Translations under genes and position numbers: made by a program
Assembly (NCBI GenBank): GCA_030524435.1
Contig: JAUNGS010000006.1
Coordinates: 15,684-61,761 of the forward strand
Reading direction: 5' to 3'
From: Eubacterium sp.
GTDB taxonomy: Bacteria > Bacillota > Clostridia > Eubacteriales > Eubacteriaceae
Length of the DNA: 46,078 nt
In this document: positions 23,634 through 32,515 of the stretch, one piece after another
How positions within the stretch are numbered: position 1 is the stretch's first letter
How the letters are laid out: each line of letters begins with the position of its first letter
Notes under the pieces: model-generated
Seen by the model: the letters and a program-made list of their open reading frames with translations, nothing else
Database searches by the model: none
What the model was told of the DNA's origin: nothing

Positions 23634-24362
23634 TTATCTGACATTGACGACCCTGGACAAGGGCAAGCCCGCCTCTTCAATGATTGGCCAGGCGGCCTCC
23701 ACCTGCCCCAGGGCCTCGGTGCTGTGGGCGTCGCTGTTCACGGCAAAGCGCCCGCCGTACTGCATTGCAATTTTTAATTCCTCGGCGCTTAGGTGGGCGT
23801 GTCTGGGATTGATCTCCAAAATCACGCCGCGCTCCGCCGCCTTTTTAGCCACGGCGTCGATGTCCACGGGCAGCTTATCCCCGGGATGGGTGATCATCTT
23901 GAGGGAATAGCGGTCCATCATTTTTAAATAAGCCTGGGTGTAGATCGCCTTGGTGCGCCTTCGCATAAAGGGAAGCACCCGGGCCAGGTAGCCCCGCAGG
24001 GCAAAGTGCAGGGCCTCTTTGAAATTCGGCGGCGTAAAGCCATAGTGGTAGCCTGCGTAAATCCAATCGCAGTACTTACGCTCCTCCGCGCCGATGTCGA
24101 TCTGACCCTGGCTGTCGATAATATTGGCCTCCACCGCCAAGTAAATCTGGATATCGTCGTATTTTTCATTGAGGGCGTCGATTTCCCGTCGCATCTTCAC
24201 AAAGTTTTCAGGCTTGACCCCAAACATGGGATGGCTTCGGCCGTGATCCGAGATGACGATGGCCTCCAGGCCCAGGGCTCTGGCCTGGTCCACCATCTCG
24301 GCAATGGTGTTTTTGCCGTGGCTGTAGGTGGTGTGGGTGTGGAGGTCTCGGATTAGTCGCAT
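23634..24362 (-). CDS. PHP-domain phosphoesterase, YcdX-like
   Basis: A 242-residue PHP protein with metal motifs DLHTHTTYSHG (7-17), ISDHGRS (about 37-43), EANI (about 82), HPGD, EINPRHAH and NSDAHS. The complete metal-ligand set suggests an active phosphatase of the YcdX/histidinol-phosphatase type; no His biosynthesis gene is nearby, so the substrate is open. It overlaps the end of murB by 10 bases. This gene is frequently found between murB and rapZ in Clostridia. Confidence 0.88.
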   Translation of the reverse strand: MRLIRDLHTHTTYSHGKNTIAEMVDQARALGLEAIVISDHGRSHPMFGVKPENFVKMRREIDALNEKYDDIQIYLAVEANIIDSQGQIDIGAEERKYCDWIYAGYHYGFTPPNFKEALHFALRGYLARVLPFMRRRTKAIYTQAYLKMMDRYSLKMITHPGDKLPVDIDAVAKKAAERGVILEINPRHAHLSAEELKIAMQYGGRFAVNSDAHSTEALGQVEAAWPIIEEAGLPLSRVVNVR

Positions 24363-25276
24363 GGCTCTCCGATGACGATGACCTCGGTGCGCATGTCCAC
24401 GCCGAAATCCGCCTTGACCTTGGCCTGAATTTCACCGATGAGCTTTAAAATATCCGCCGCCGTGGCGTTGTCCTTGTTGATGACAAAGCCGCTGTGCTTT
24501 TCGGAGACCTGGGCGCCGCCCACCGAGTAGCCCTTGAAGCCGCAGTCCTGAACCAGCTTGCCGGCAAAATAGCCCTCGGGGCGCCTAAAGGTGCTGCCGG
24601 CGCTGGGGTATTCCAGGGGCTGCTTCGTTTTTCTCTTAAGATTTAAATCGTCCATGGTGGCCTTGATGGCCGCGGCGTCGCCCCTGGCAAGCCTTAGGGT
24701 GATGCGGGTGACGTACCAGGGATTTTCCTGGACAATGCTCTTTCTGTAGCCCATGGCGCAGTCTTCAATGGGGAGCACCCGGATTTCTCCGGTTTCTGTG
24801 ATCACCTCGATCTCGGAAATAATGTCCTTCATCTCTCCGCCGTAGGCCCCGGCGTTCATGACCACGGCGCCGCCGATGGAGCCGGGAATCCCCGAGGCAA
24901 ACTCCATGCCCGTCAGGCTATAGGCCAGGGCCGCCTCGGCCACGTCCTTTAAGAGGGCGCCGGGCTCGGCGGTGATGACCTCACCGTCCACGCTGATTTT
25001 ATCCAGCTGGCGGGTTTTGATCATGACCCCGCGGTAGCCGCCGTCTCGAACCAGCAGATTGCTGCCGTTGCCCATGACGTAAAAGGGCAGCTCGTTTTCT
25101 CGGCAGCAGGCCAGCACCGCCGCAAGCTCGTCGCGGCTCTCGGGCAGCACCAGAAAGTCCGCCGGCCCCCCCACCTTAAAGGAGGTGTGGTTTTTCATAG
25201 GCTCATTATCCAAAATTCTATCTTTATCGATGACAGCGCCAAGGTGCGCTTTGATGTTTTCTTTGTTCATTTGCAT
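24353..25276 (-). CDS. murB: UDP-N-acetylenolpyruvoylglucosamine reductase
   Basis: A 307-residue type II MurB flavoprotein that reduces UDP-GlcNAc-enolpyruvate in peptidoglycan synthesis. FAD-binding motifs VMGNGSNLLVRDGG and SGIPGSIGGAVVMNAGAYGGEM are present, together with the catalytic serine region EYPSAGSTFRRPEG and the C-terminal SEKHSGFVINKDNATAADIL. The start at 25276 has AAAGGA upstream. It heads the operon murB-PHP-rapZ-yvcK-whiA. Confidence 0.95.
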   Translation of the reverse strand: MQMNKENIKAHLGAVIDKDRILDNEPMKNHTSFKVGGPADFLVLPESRDELAAVLACCRENELPFYVMGNGSNLLVRDGGYRGVMIKTRQLDKISVDGEVITAEPGALLKDVAEAALAYSLTGMEFASGIPGSIGGAVVMNAGAYGGEMKDIISEIEVITETGEIRVLPIEDCAMGYRKSIVQENPWYVTRITLRLARGDAAAIKATMDDLNLKRKTKQPLEYPSAGSTFRRPEGYFAGKLVQDCGFKGYSVGGAQVSEKHSGFVINKDNATAADILKLIGEIQAKVKADFGVDMRTEVIVIGEPCD

Positions 25277-25304
25277 ATCCTTTCCCAGGGTATTTCACAG
25301 TTAA

Positions 25305-25313
25305 ATTATAGCA
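25305..25313 (-). promoter_or_regulatory. Extended -10 promoter of the murB-whiA operon
   Basis: Minus-strand TATGCTATAAT with consensus -10 preceded by TGC, 29 bases before murB. The -35 region is weak. The same element precedes hydC and ispE. Confidence 0.6.
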
Positions 25314-25381
25314 TACAGACACTGAGAAATACATTAATTTTACCATAAAGCGCCTGAAATCCACGGTTTCAGGCGGGCGAT

Positions 25382-25407
25382 AAAAAAGCACACCCCCGGG
25401 AGTGTGC
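25382..25407 (-). terminator. Terminator of the CpsB-type phosphatase gene
   Basis: Minus-strand stem GCACAC / GTGTGC with an 8-base loop, followed by a T6 run (AAAAAA at 25382-25387 on plus). Confidence 0.85.
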
Positions 25408-25427
25408 CTTTGAAAAACGATTCGATT

Positions 25428-26219
25428 TTAAGCCATGGGGTTGCCGATGACCGTCAGCCCCGTCACCGGCGAAGGACTGTAGGCCCTGGGCGCCGGCACC
25501 AGCTGCCGCTCTCCCTTAAGCAGGATGTCAGGGTTGGTGCAGACGATCTGCTGCCATTTTTCCTGGCCGATCACCGAGATCCCCTCGGCCGCCGCATTGG
25601 GGTAGAGGGCGTAGCCCTCGACCTGGTGGGCGTCGCTGCCCAAGAGCTGAACCATGTCGTGCTCCAGCATGATCTTTAAGGTATCCTTGGCCCTGGGGCC
25701 GTAGTAGCCCGTGAGGCTTAGATAATTGCTCTGGATGAGACAGCTCTTTTTCATAAAATCGATGAGGACGTTGGGATCCTCCTGGACGAAGTCGTAGCGC
25801 TCGGGGTGGGCAAAGATGGCCTGGTAGCCCAGGGTCTGAAGCCTCTGGATGAAATTCATAAGCCCCGCCTCGGAGCCGCCGTGGCGGATGGTCTCCACCA
25901 GAAAATATTTTGTGTCGCCCAGGGGTTTAAAGGCCCCGGTATCAATGAGCTCGCCGAGCTTGTACTCGTAGAGCAGCTCGCTGCCCAGATAAATGTCCAT
26001 CTCAAGGCCGATCCGGCGCAAAACCTCCCGGAGCTGGGCGGTGCGTTTTTCATTTTCGGCCACCGGAGAGGTGAAATTCTGGTAGCACATATAATGCGGC
26101 GTCAGGACGACGCCGGTAAAGCCGACCTCCCTGGCCTTGTCCAGCATGGCGACGCTGTCCTCAAGGCTCTGGGCGCCGTCGTCGACGCCAAAGAGCACGT
26201 GGTTATGCATATCGATCAT
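25428..26219 (-). CDS. CpsB/CapC/YwqE-type PHP tyrosine phosphatase
   Basis: A 263-residue PHP-fold protein of the bacterial tyrosine phosphatase family. It begins MIDMHNHVLFGVDDGA (metal ligands H5, H7), then TPHYM near residue 40, E at ~80 (LGSELLYEY), FAHPERY and LGSDAH. These enzymes dephosphorylate BY-kinases that control polysaccharide synthesis, but no capsule or BY-kinase gene is in the window. It is monocistronic: its own promoter lies in the 63-base gap to comF and a terminator follows. Confidence 0.87.
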   Translation of the reverse strand: MIDMHNHVLFGVDDGAQSLEDSVAMLDKAREVGFTGVVLTPHYMCYQNFTSPVAENEKRTAQLREVLRRIGLEMDIYLGSELLYEYKLGELIDTGAFKPLGDTKYFLVETIRHGGSEAGLMNFIQRLQTLGYQAIFAHPERYDFVQEDPNVLIDFMKKSCLIQSNYLSLTGYYGPRAKDTLKIMLEHDMVQLLGSDAHQVEGYALYPNAAAEGISVIGQEKWQQIVCTNPDILLKGERQLVPAPRAYSPSPVTGLTVIGNPMA

Positions 26220-26247
26220 GGTTGTTACCCCCTGTTATCTGACTTCT

Positions 26248-26276
26248 ATTATAGACCAATTTCGGCTGCTCCACAA
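26248..26276 (-). promoter_or_regulatory. Promoter of the CpsB-type phosphatase
   Basis: Minus-strand TTGTGG, a 17-base spacer and TATAAT (plus coordinates 26271-26276 and 26248-26253). It begins just after the comF stop codon. Confidence 0.75.
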
Positions 26277-26282
26277 CTATTT

Positions 26283-27023
26283 TTAATCCCCCGGGGCAGC
26301 CGCAGCAGCGCAGACGTACACCGCCCGGGCCCCCGCCGCCAAAAGGGTTGCGGCGCACTCCCTGAGGGTGCTGCCGGTGGTGATGACGTCGTCGGTCAAA
26401 AGCAGCGTCTTTCCCTCCACAGCGGCCTCGTCCTTCACCGCAAAGGCGCCGGTCAGATTTTTCATGCGGGCGCTGCGGGAAAGCCCCAGCTGATGCGGGG
26501 TATCTGCATAGCGCACCAGGGCATCCTCCAGCACCGGAAGGTTTAAGGCATTGCCGATACCCCGGGCCAAAAAGGCGCTCTGGTTGTAGCCCCGCTCCAA
26601 GAAACGGTGGGGATGGAGGGGCACCGGCAGCACCGCCTCGACGGCTTCACACCAGTCCAGGGCGGCGATTTCCCCGGCCATCTGCGCCCCCATCCAAAGT
26701 CCCAGCACCGGGCGGCCGCCGAATTTCAGGGCTGCAATCATCCTCTGGGCACCCGCTCTGTAATGCAGCCACACAAAGCCGCCTGAAAACACCTGCACCA
26801 CCTCCGAGGCACAGTGGCCGCAGAGAAGCCCCTGCTCCGAGGCCAAAGGTCTGCCGCAGCACCTGCAGGCCCGCTGATTCATTTTAGGCAGGTCGCCTTG
26901 ACACCGGGCGCAGAGGTGCTCCGGCGTTCTGAACAAAACCCGGCCGCAGACAGGGCAGGCGCCGCCGGGCACGAACATCACCCGGCGCAAAGTATCCCTG
27001 AGGGCCATTTTGACGTCCATCAC
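26283..27023 (-). CDS. comFC: ComF-family phosphoribosyltransferase-like protein
   Basis: A 246-residue ComFC protein. The N-terminus has two zinc-knuckle pairs (CPVCGR, CARC, CRCCGR, CGHC, about residues 23-73), and the C-terminal type I phosphoribosyltransferase fold has the PRPP loop LLLTDDVITTGST and the helix VLPVPLHPHRFLERGYNQS. ComFC is needed for uptake of transforming DNA in competent Firmicutes, but the family is also widespread in non-competent species. The start overlaps the end of recD2 by 4 bases, so the two form a small DNA-processing operon. Confidence 0.9.
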   Translation of the reverse strand: MMDVKMALRDTLRRVMFVPGGACPVCGRVLFRTPEHLCARCQGDLPKMNQRACRCCGRPLASEQGLLCGHCASEVVQVFSGGFVWLHYRAGAQRMIAALKFGGRPVLGLWMGAQMAGEIAALDWCEAVEAVLPVPLHPHRFLERGYNQSAFLARGIGNALNLPVLEDALVRYADTPHQLGLSRSARMKNLTGAFAVKDEAAVEGKTLLLTDDVITTGSTLRECAATLLAAGARAVYVCAAAAAPGD

Positions 27024-29233
27024 ACCACCCCCAGCTCGCTGTACATCTTAATGCGCTGCTTCAGGGCCGTCCGCCGTTCATTGACGGCCCCGGACTTGAC
27101 CATGCGGTAAAAATAGTTCTGGGGCCCGATGAGCATCAGCATCTTCTTGGCCCGGGTGACGGCGGTGTACAGAAGCTTCCGGTTCAAAAACATAGGCGGC
27201 CCGCCCACCATGGGCATGATGACCACCGGGAACTCGCTGCCCTGGCTTTTGTGAACCGTCATGGCGTAGGCGTGGGTCAGCTCCTCCAGCTGCTCAAAGC
27301 TATAGACCACCTGCTTGTCGTCGGTGAAGCGCACCTCAAGGGTCCTTTCCTCGGCGTCGATGGCCGTGATCAAGCCGATGTCGCCGTTGTAGACCCCCTC
27401 GCCGCTCTCATAGCCGTGGACGTCCTCCCAGACCAGCTTGTAGTTGTTTTTAATCTGCATGACCTTGTCGCCCTCTCTGAACACCACGGTGCCAAAGGTC
27501 TTTTCTGCCTTGTGGCCAGCCGGCGGATTTAAAACCTCCTGGAGCTCCTTGTTCAGAGAGATCACCCCCAGCTTGCCCTTTTTAACCGGGGAGATGACCT
27601 GGATATCCTTCATGGCGTCAAAGCCCTTTTTCTCGGGAATCCGCCAGGACACCAGCTCCAAAATAGTCTGAAGCACCACCTCCGGATCCATTTTTCTGAC
27701 GAACATAAAGTCAGACTGGTTGTTAATCTCGGGCATCAGCCCCTCGTTGATGGCGTGGGCGTTGACGGAGATCATGCTGGTCTCGGACTGACGGTAGATT
27801 TTTTCCAGGCGCACCACCTTGACGACGCCGCTCTCGATGAGATCCTGGAGCACATTGCCGGGGCCCACCGAAGGCAGCTGGTCGGCGTCCCCCACCAAAA
27901 TCAGGCGGGTTCCCGGCTTGATGGCCTCCAGCATGCTGTTGAGGAGCACGATGTCAATCATGGAGGACTCGTCCACAATGATGGCGTCGGTTTCCAGGGG
28001 ATTTTCCTCGTCCCGGCTGAAGGAGGGAAAATCGTCGTCGCCGGAGTAGTCGTACTCCAGAAGCCTGTGGATGGTCTTGGCAGGCTCGCCGGTGGTCTCG
28101 GTGATCCTTTTGGCCGCCCGGCCCGTGGGGGCCGCCAGCACCGTCTTCATCCCCAGCCGCTTGAAAATATAGACGATGCCGTTGATGATGGTGGTTTTCC
28201 CGGTGCCGGGCCCCCCGGTGATGATGACGATGCCGTTTTCGATGGCGGTGGAGATGGCCTGGGCCTGGCGCTCGTCCAGGCTGATGTGCATGTCCTTTTC
28301 GTAGTCGGCGATCATGGCGGGAATATCCGCCTTTTTAAGCTCAAAGGTAGCCCGAGACAGCCGCACCATGGACAGGGCGGCGTTGTCCTCGGCCTCAAAG
28401 AGGACCGTGGGGTAGTAGGCCGGGGCGTCGTCGATGAATTCCAGCTTGATGTTTCCAGACAGGGCTAGTTCCTGGAGCTGGAAGGCGACCTCCTCGGCGG
28501 ACACCCCCAGCATGGCGGCGCTGCTCTCCACCAAATCGGCCTCGGTCATATAGGTGTTGCCCCGGGAATAGCAGTCCTGGAGGCAGTAGTCGATACCCGC
28601 CAGGATGCGCTTGGGATTCTCGGCGTCGAAGCCCAGCTGGCCGGCAATCTGGTCGGCGATTTTAAAGCCGATGCCCCGGACATCTTTAATGATCTGGTAG
28701 GGATTGTCCAAAAGCACCTGGACCGTGGCGCCCTGGTAGGTCTTGTAGAGCTTCATGGCGTAGGTGGAGGAAATACCGTACTCCTGAATTTTGATCATGA
28801 CGTCCCGGATTTCCTTCTGCTCGCTGTAAACCTCCTTGATCTTGGCCAAGGTCTTCTTGCCGATGCCCTTGACCTCCCCCAGGCGATCCGGAGTCTGATC
28901 CAAAATGTCTAGGGTGTCCTTGCCGAAGCGGGCGACGATCTCGATGGCTGTCTTCTCGCCGATGCCCGGCAGGAGGCCGGAGCTTAAATAGCGGATAATG
29001 CCCTCCTCGGAGGTGGGCAGATCCAGGGCGTAGCTCTCCACCTGAAACTGCTCCCCGTAGCTCTGATGCTCTTTAAAGAAGCCGGTGAGCTTTAGAAATT
29101 CGCCCTCCTGGAGCTCGTCGAAGGTCCCTACCGCCGTGACCAGCTGACCGTCAATGTCAAAGTCTGCCACCGTGTAGCCATTTTTGTCGTTGTGGAAAAT
29201 AACATGCGCCACCGTTCCCTTTAAAGTTTCCAT
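27020..29233 (-). CDS. recD2: RecD2 ATP-dependent DNA helicase
   Basis: A 737-residue RecD2-type superfamily 1 helicase. An N-terminal OB-fold (1-80) and helix-hairpin-helix repeats (GLLPGIGEKTA, VKGIGKKTL) precede the motor with Walker A GGPGTGKTT (about 340), VDESSMID, GDADQLPSVGPG and AMTVHKSQGSEF. It unwinds DNA 5'-3' and is linked to mismatch repair and replication-fork maintenance in Bacillus and Deinococcus; it acts without RecB/C. GGAGG lies 7 bases before the ATG and the promoter is 30 bases upstream. Confidence 0.95.
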   Translation of the reverse strand: METLKGTVAHVIFHNDKNGYTVADFDIDGQLVTAVGTFDELQEGEFLKLTGFFKEHQSYGEQFQVESYALDLPTSEEGIIRYLSSGLLPGIGEKTAIEIVARFGKDTLDILDQTPDRLGEVKGIGKKTLAKIKEVYSEQKEIRDVMIKIQEYGISSTYAMKLYKTYQGATVQVLLDNPYQIIKDVRGIGFKIADQIAGQLGFDAENPKRILAGIDYCLQDCYSRGNTYMTEADLVESSAAMLGVSAEEVAFQLQELALSGNIKLEFIDDAPAYYPTVLFEAEDNAALSMVRLSRATFELKKADIPAMIADYEKDMHISLDERQAQAISTAIENGIVIITGGPGTGKTTIINGIVYIFKRLGMKTVLAAPTGRAAKRITETTGEPAKTIHRLLEYDYSGDDDFPSFSRDEENPLETDAIIVDESSMIDIVLLNSMLEAIKPGTRLILVGDADQLPSVGPGNVLQDLIESGVVKVVRLEKIYRQSETSMISVNAHAINEGLMPEINNQSDFMFVRKMDPEVVLQTILELVSWRIPEKKGFDAMKDIQVISPVKKGKLGVISLNKELQEVLNPPAGHKAEKTFGTVVFREGDKVMQIKNNYKLVWEDVHGYESGEGVYNGDIGLITAIDAEERTLEVRFTDDKQVVYSFEQLEELTHAYAMTVHKSQGSEFPVVIMPMVGGPPMFLNRKLLYTAVTRAKKMLMLIGPQNYFYRMVKSGAVNERRTALKQRIKMYSELGVV

Positions 29234-29262
29234 CGTTTCCTCCAGCCTTGTGTAATAGAAAT

Positions 29263-29291
29263 ATTATACACCATCGTACACCCGTTCGCAA
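29263..29291 (-). promoter_or_regulatory. Promoter of recD2-comFC
   Basis: Minus-strand TTGCGA, a 17-base spacer and TATAAT (plus 29286-29291 and 29263-29268). Confidence 0.75.
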
Positions 29292-29355
29292 TTCTGGGGG
29301 CGAAAATATGACATCGGTTTACACGCAAAAATCCCCTTAAAAGCCCCCTTTTAGC

Positions 29356-29384
29356 TTGACAGTTGTCTTAAAAACTCTTATACT
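29356..29384 (+). promoter_or_regulatory. Strong promoter of guaB
   Basis: Consensus TTGACA (29356-29361), a 17-base spacer and TATACT (29379-29384). The start point is about 29391, so the leader to the ATG is ~125 bases. Confidence 0.85.
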
Positions 29385-29428
29385 ATTTTGTACAATCAAT
29401 TACATTTATAGGATACTCTGTTTACAGC

Positions 29429-29473
29429 AAGCAATAGCCCCTGCACAACGCATTCCCGGTTATTGCTTTTCTT
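29429..29473 (+). promoter_or_regulatory. Terminator-like hairpin in the guaB leader
   Basis: AAGCAATA (29429-29436) pairs with TATTGCTT (29461-29468) and is followed by TTCTT. This resembles an attenuator between the promoter and the coding region. No purine riboswitch consensus was seen. Confidence 0.45.
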
Positions 29474-29516
29474 GTAAGTGGATTTCAATTTATCAATGGT
29501 AAAGGAGATTTTTTAC

Positions 29517-31025
29517 ATGGCTCATTATTTTGAAGAACCCTCACGTACATTCAGCGAGTACCTCCTGGTTCCCGGCTATTCCTCTTCCCAGTGCATCCCC
29601 GCCAATGTGGATTTGAAAACCCCTGTGGTCAAATTCAAAAAAGGTGAGGCGCCTGCCCTCACCATGAACATCCCTCTGACCTCGGCCATCATGCAGTCTG
29701 TTTCCGGTGAAAAAATGGCCATCGCCCTGGCCACCGAAGGCGGGATCTCCTTTATCTACGGTTCCCAGACCATCGAGGATGAAGCGGCCATGATCGCCCG
29801 GGTTAAGGCCTACAAGGCCGGCTTCGTCCCCAGCGACTCCAACATCACCCCCGACAGCACCTTAACCGACATCCTGGCCCTCAAGGAACGCACCGGTCAC
29901 TCCACCGTGGCCGTCACCTCCGACGGCACCGCCAACGGCAAGTTCCTGGGCATCGTCACCAGCCGTGACTACCGCGTGAGCCGCATGGACCCCGACACCA
30001 AGGTTTCCGAGTTCATGACTCCCCTGGAAAAAATCATCTCCGCCCCCGAGGGCACCAGCCTCAAAGAAGCCAACAATATCATCTGGGATCACAAGCTGAA
30101 CTCCCTGCCCATCGTCGCCGACGACGGCCGTCTGCTCTACTTCGTCTTCCGCAAGGACTACTCCTCCCACAAGGAAAATCCCTTGGAGCTTCTGGACGCC
30201 CAGAAGCGCTACATCGTCGGCGCAGGCATCAACACCAGAGACTACGCTGAGCGCGTGCCGGCCCTGGTTGAAGCCGGTGCAGACGTGCTCTGCATCGACT
30301 CCTCTGAAGGCTTCTCCGAATGGCAGAAGCTGACCATCGACTGGATTCGCGAGCACTACGGCGACACCGTCAAGGTTGGCGCCGGCAACGTCGTCGACAG
30401 AGAGGGCTTCCGCTTCCTGGCCGAGGCCGGCGCGGACTTCATCAAAATCGGTATCGGCGGCGGCTCCATCTGCATCACCCGTGAACAGAAGGGCATCGGC
30501 CGCGGCCAGGCCACCGCAGTCATCGAGGTCGCCAAGGCCCGAGACGAGTACTTCGAGGAAACCGGCGTCTACATCCCCATCTGCTCCGACGGCGGCATCG
30601 TCTACGACCACCACATCACCCTGGCTTTGGCCATGGGCTCCGACTTCGTCATGCTGGGCCGCTACTTCTCCCGCTTCGACGAAAGCCCCACCAACAAGGT
30701 CAACATCAACGGCAACTACATGAAGGAATACTGGGGCGAGGGCTCCAGCCGTGCCCGAAACTGGCAGCGCTACGACATGGGCGGCGACAAGAAGCTCTCC
30801 TTCGAGGAAGGGGTTGACTCCTACGTTCCCTACGCCGGTCCCCTAAGAGACAACGTCCGTCTCACCTTAAGCAAGGTGCGCTCCACCATGTGCAACTGCG
30901 GCGCCTTAAATATCCCCGAATTCCAGGAAAAGGCCAAGCTGACCCTGGTGTCCTCCACCAGCATCGTCGAGGGCGGCGCCCACGACGTCGTCCTGAAGGA
31001 TCAGGGGTATCAGGCGGTTAAGTAA
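29517..31025 (+). CDS. guaB: IMP dehydrogenase, Tritrichomonas-type
   Basis: A 502-residue IMPDH that oxidises IMP to XMP in guanine nucleotide synthesis. The catalytic domain is interrupted by a CBS pair (about 105-220). The active-site loop is [20 protein letters not shown] with Cys319, and the mobile flap is ARNWQRYD with R418 and Y419. These fall at the same residue numbers as in the Tritrichomonas foetus enzyme, and long stretches match my memory of that protein. The C-terminal [11 protein letters not shown] to VEGGAHDV is also of that type. The ATG at 29517 follows AAAGGAG; a longer frame from 29478 has no support. Confidence 0.95.
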   Translation: MAHYFEEPSRTFSEYLLVPGYSSSQCIPANVDLKTPVVKFKKGEAPALTMNIPLTSAIMQSVSGEKMAIALATEGGISFIYGSQTIEDEAAMIARVKAYKAGFVPSDSNITPDSTLTDILALKERTGHSTVAVTSDGTANGKFLGIVTSRDYRVSRMDPDTKVSEFMTPLEKIISAPEGTSLKEANNIIWDHKLNSLPIVADDGRLLYFVFRKDYSSHKENPLELLDAQKRYIVGAGINTRDYAERVPALVEAGADVLCIDSSEGFSEWQKLTIDWIREHYGDTVKVGAGNVVDREGFRFLAEAGADFIKIGIGGGSICITREQKGIGRGQATAVIEVAKARDEYFEETGVYIPICSDGGIVYDHHITLALAMGSDFVMLGRYFSRFDESPTNKVNINGNYMKEYWGEGSSRARNWQRYDMGGDKKLSFEEGVDSYVPYAGPLRDNVRLTLSKVRSTMCNCGALNIPEFQEKAKLTLVSSTSIVEGGAHDVVLKDQGYQAVK

Positions 31026-31038
31026 ATCATCGCATTAT

Positions 31039-31098
31039 AAAAGGCAGTCCCCTAAAGCTCAAGCTAAATGCTTGAAGCTTCATCGGACTGCCTTTTTT
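31039..31098. terminator. Bidirectional terminator between guaB and the zinc operon
   Basis: AAAAGGCAGTCC pairs with GGACTGCCTTTTTT. An inner stem AAGCTCAAGC / GCTTGAAGCTT fills much of the long loop. A/T runs on both sides allow termination of guaB and of the convergent lipoprotein gene. Confidence 0.9.
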
Positions 31099-31103
31099 CG
31101 TAG

Positions 31104-31664
31104 TTATTCTAAAAACGCCGCATCCACAAGCTGAATATAGGTATAATCATCCTCCACATAGCTTTGGAACACACCCTGCACCGTTATTTCTTCGCCGCTG
31201 GGCGGGTAATCCTCGGGATAGCTGTGATCCCCCGAGAGCACAAACTCTATGCCCTGGGCACAGCAGGCGGTTGCATCCATGATCACACAGGCAAAATACT
31301 GCTTGCCCTTGGCTGTATCCTCGTACACGGCAAATTGTCCCCGCATCTTCACGGTTTTGCCGACGTAATCCTCCGGTCTGACGGTCATGTTGAATACCTC
31401 AGAATAAACCATCGTGCTGTTCAAAGTCGTCAAATCGACATCCGGCGCAGCGGTGCTCACACCTGTATCTGGCGTTGGCGCACTGGCCTCCGACGCATTT
31501 TGATTTTCTTCTGTCTTAGCATCACTGCTCACCGTCGTCGGTTCCTCACTGACCTTCGTCTGCGTCCCCGCATCCTCCGCCGCCTTTTCCTGCTCTTGCA
31601 TATCGCAGGCGGAAGCGGACAGAAGCATCAGCACTGCCAATAACATGCCTATTAGTTTTTTCAT
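31104..31664 (-). CDS. OB-fold-like lipoprotein at the end of the zinc operon
   Basis: A 186-residue lipoprotein: signal peptide MKKLIGMLLAVLMLLSASAC with lipidation at C20, then a Ser/Thr/Glu-rich linker (21-75), then a compact domain of alternating strands (78-186) resembling an OB fold, with the pair C134-C135 in MDATACCAQGIEF and several acidic residues. GGAGG lies 9 bases before the ATG at 31664, which overlaps the permease stop codon by 3 bases, so it is the last gene of the zinc operon. A role in extracellular zinc handling is inferred from context and the Cys pair; no family name is claimed. Confidence 0.75.
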   Translation of the reverse strand: MKKLIGMLLAVLMLLSASACDMQEQEKAAEDAGTQTKVSEEPTTVSSDAKTEENQNASEASAPTPDTGVSTAAPDVDLTTLNSTMVYSEVFNMTVRPEDYVGKTVKMRGQFAVYEDTAKGKQYFACVIMDATACCAQGIEFVLSGDHSYPEDYPPSGEEITVQGVFQSYVEDDYTYIQLVDAAFLE

Positions 31665-32515
31665 CTTTTTTTGCCTCCTAAAATTGAACCCACCAGACAG
31701 GCGCCGCCAAAGCCTGCAATTTGGATGGCGACAATCGTCGAGCCCACCGGGGTTCCGCCCAAGACGGCTGTCAATATCCCCAGCAGCGCACACACCACCG
31801 ACAGAATCGCCGAACACAGGGTTACCCCAAAAAAGCTTTTGAATATTCGCATGGCTGAAAGTGCCGGAAAGATGACCAGAGCCGAGATCAAAAGCGAACC
31901 CACAAGATTCATGGCAAGGACAATAATCACTGCGATCACCACCGCGATCAGCAGATTGTAAAATTTAACCTTGACGCCGATGGCTTTGGCAAAGGCCTCA
32001 TCAAAGATCACAGAAAACAATTTATTATAGAATAAAATAAAAATTGCCACCACCAGCACCGCCATGATCACACAGAACCACACGTCCGCCTGGGACAGGG
32101 TCAAAATCGAGGTGGAGCCAAAAAGCGTACTGCAGACATCCCCCGACAAATTTGAGGATGCAGAAAAAATATTCATCAGCAGGTATCCAATGGCCAGGGC
32201 GCCTACAGAAATCATCGCCGTTGCAGCGTCGCCTTTGATCTTAGTGTTTTGTCCGGTGCGCAAAAGCAATATCGCGCTGATGATGGTGATCACCATAATC
32301 AAAGGCATTCTGTTGGTGAATTTTAATACCGCCGCAATGGCCATGGCCCCGAAGGCAACGTGGGAAAGCCCGTCTCCGATAAAGGAAAAGCGCTTGAGCA
32401 CCAGGGTTACCCCAAGCAGTGAGGAGCAGAGGGCGATCAAAACACCGACGACCACGGCGTAGCGCACAAAGGGATATTGCCAATAGGCTATTAATTTATC
32501 AATGGCTGCAATCAT
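31661..32515 (-). CDS. znuB: Zinc ABC transporter permease
   Basis: A 284-residue integral membrane protein of the ABC-3 (ZnuB/AdcB/MntB) family with eight or so hydrophobic helices and the family loop LKRFSFIGDGLSHVAFGAMAI near the N-terminus, which contacts the ATPase. The ATG at 32515 has GGAG 8 bases upstream and overlaps the ATPase gene by 17 bases; a longer frame to 32647 lies inside that gene. Metal specificity for zinc is inferred from the Zur regulator and the ZinT-containing binding protein in the same operon. Confidence 0.9.
   Translation of the reverse strand: MIAAIDKLIAYWQYPFVRYAVVVGVLIALCSSLLGVTLVLKRFSFIGDGLSHVAFGAMAIAAVLKFTNRMPLIMVITIISAILLLRTGQNTKIKGDAATAMISVGALAIGYLLMNIFSASSNLSGDVCSTLFGSTSILTLSQADVWFCVIMAVLVVAIFILFYNKLFSVIFDEAFAKAIGVKVKFYNLLIAVVIAVIIVLAMNLVGSLLISALVIFPALSAMRIFKSFFGVTLCSAILSVVCALLGILTAVLGGTPVGSTIVAIQIAGFGGACLVGSILGGKKR

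Noticed and set aside
29862-30614. 250-codon open frame opposite guaB
   Set aside because: It is the mirror of a very GC-rich, strongly biased coding region; the translated sequence is repetitive Gly/Val/Asp with no domain.
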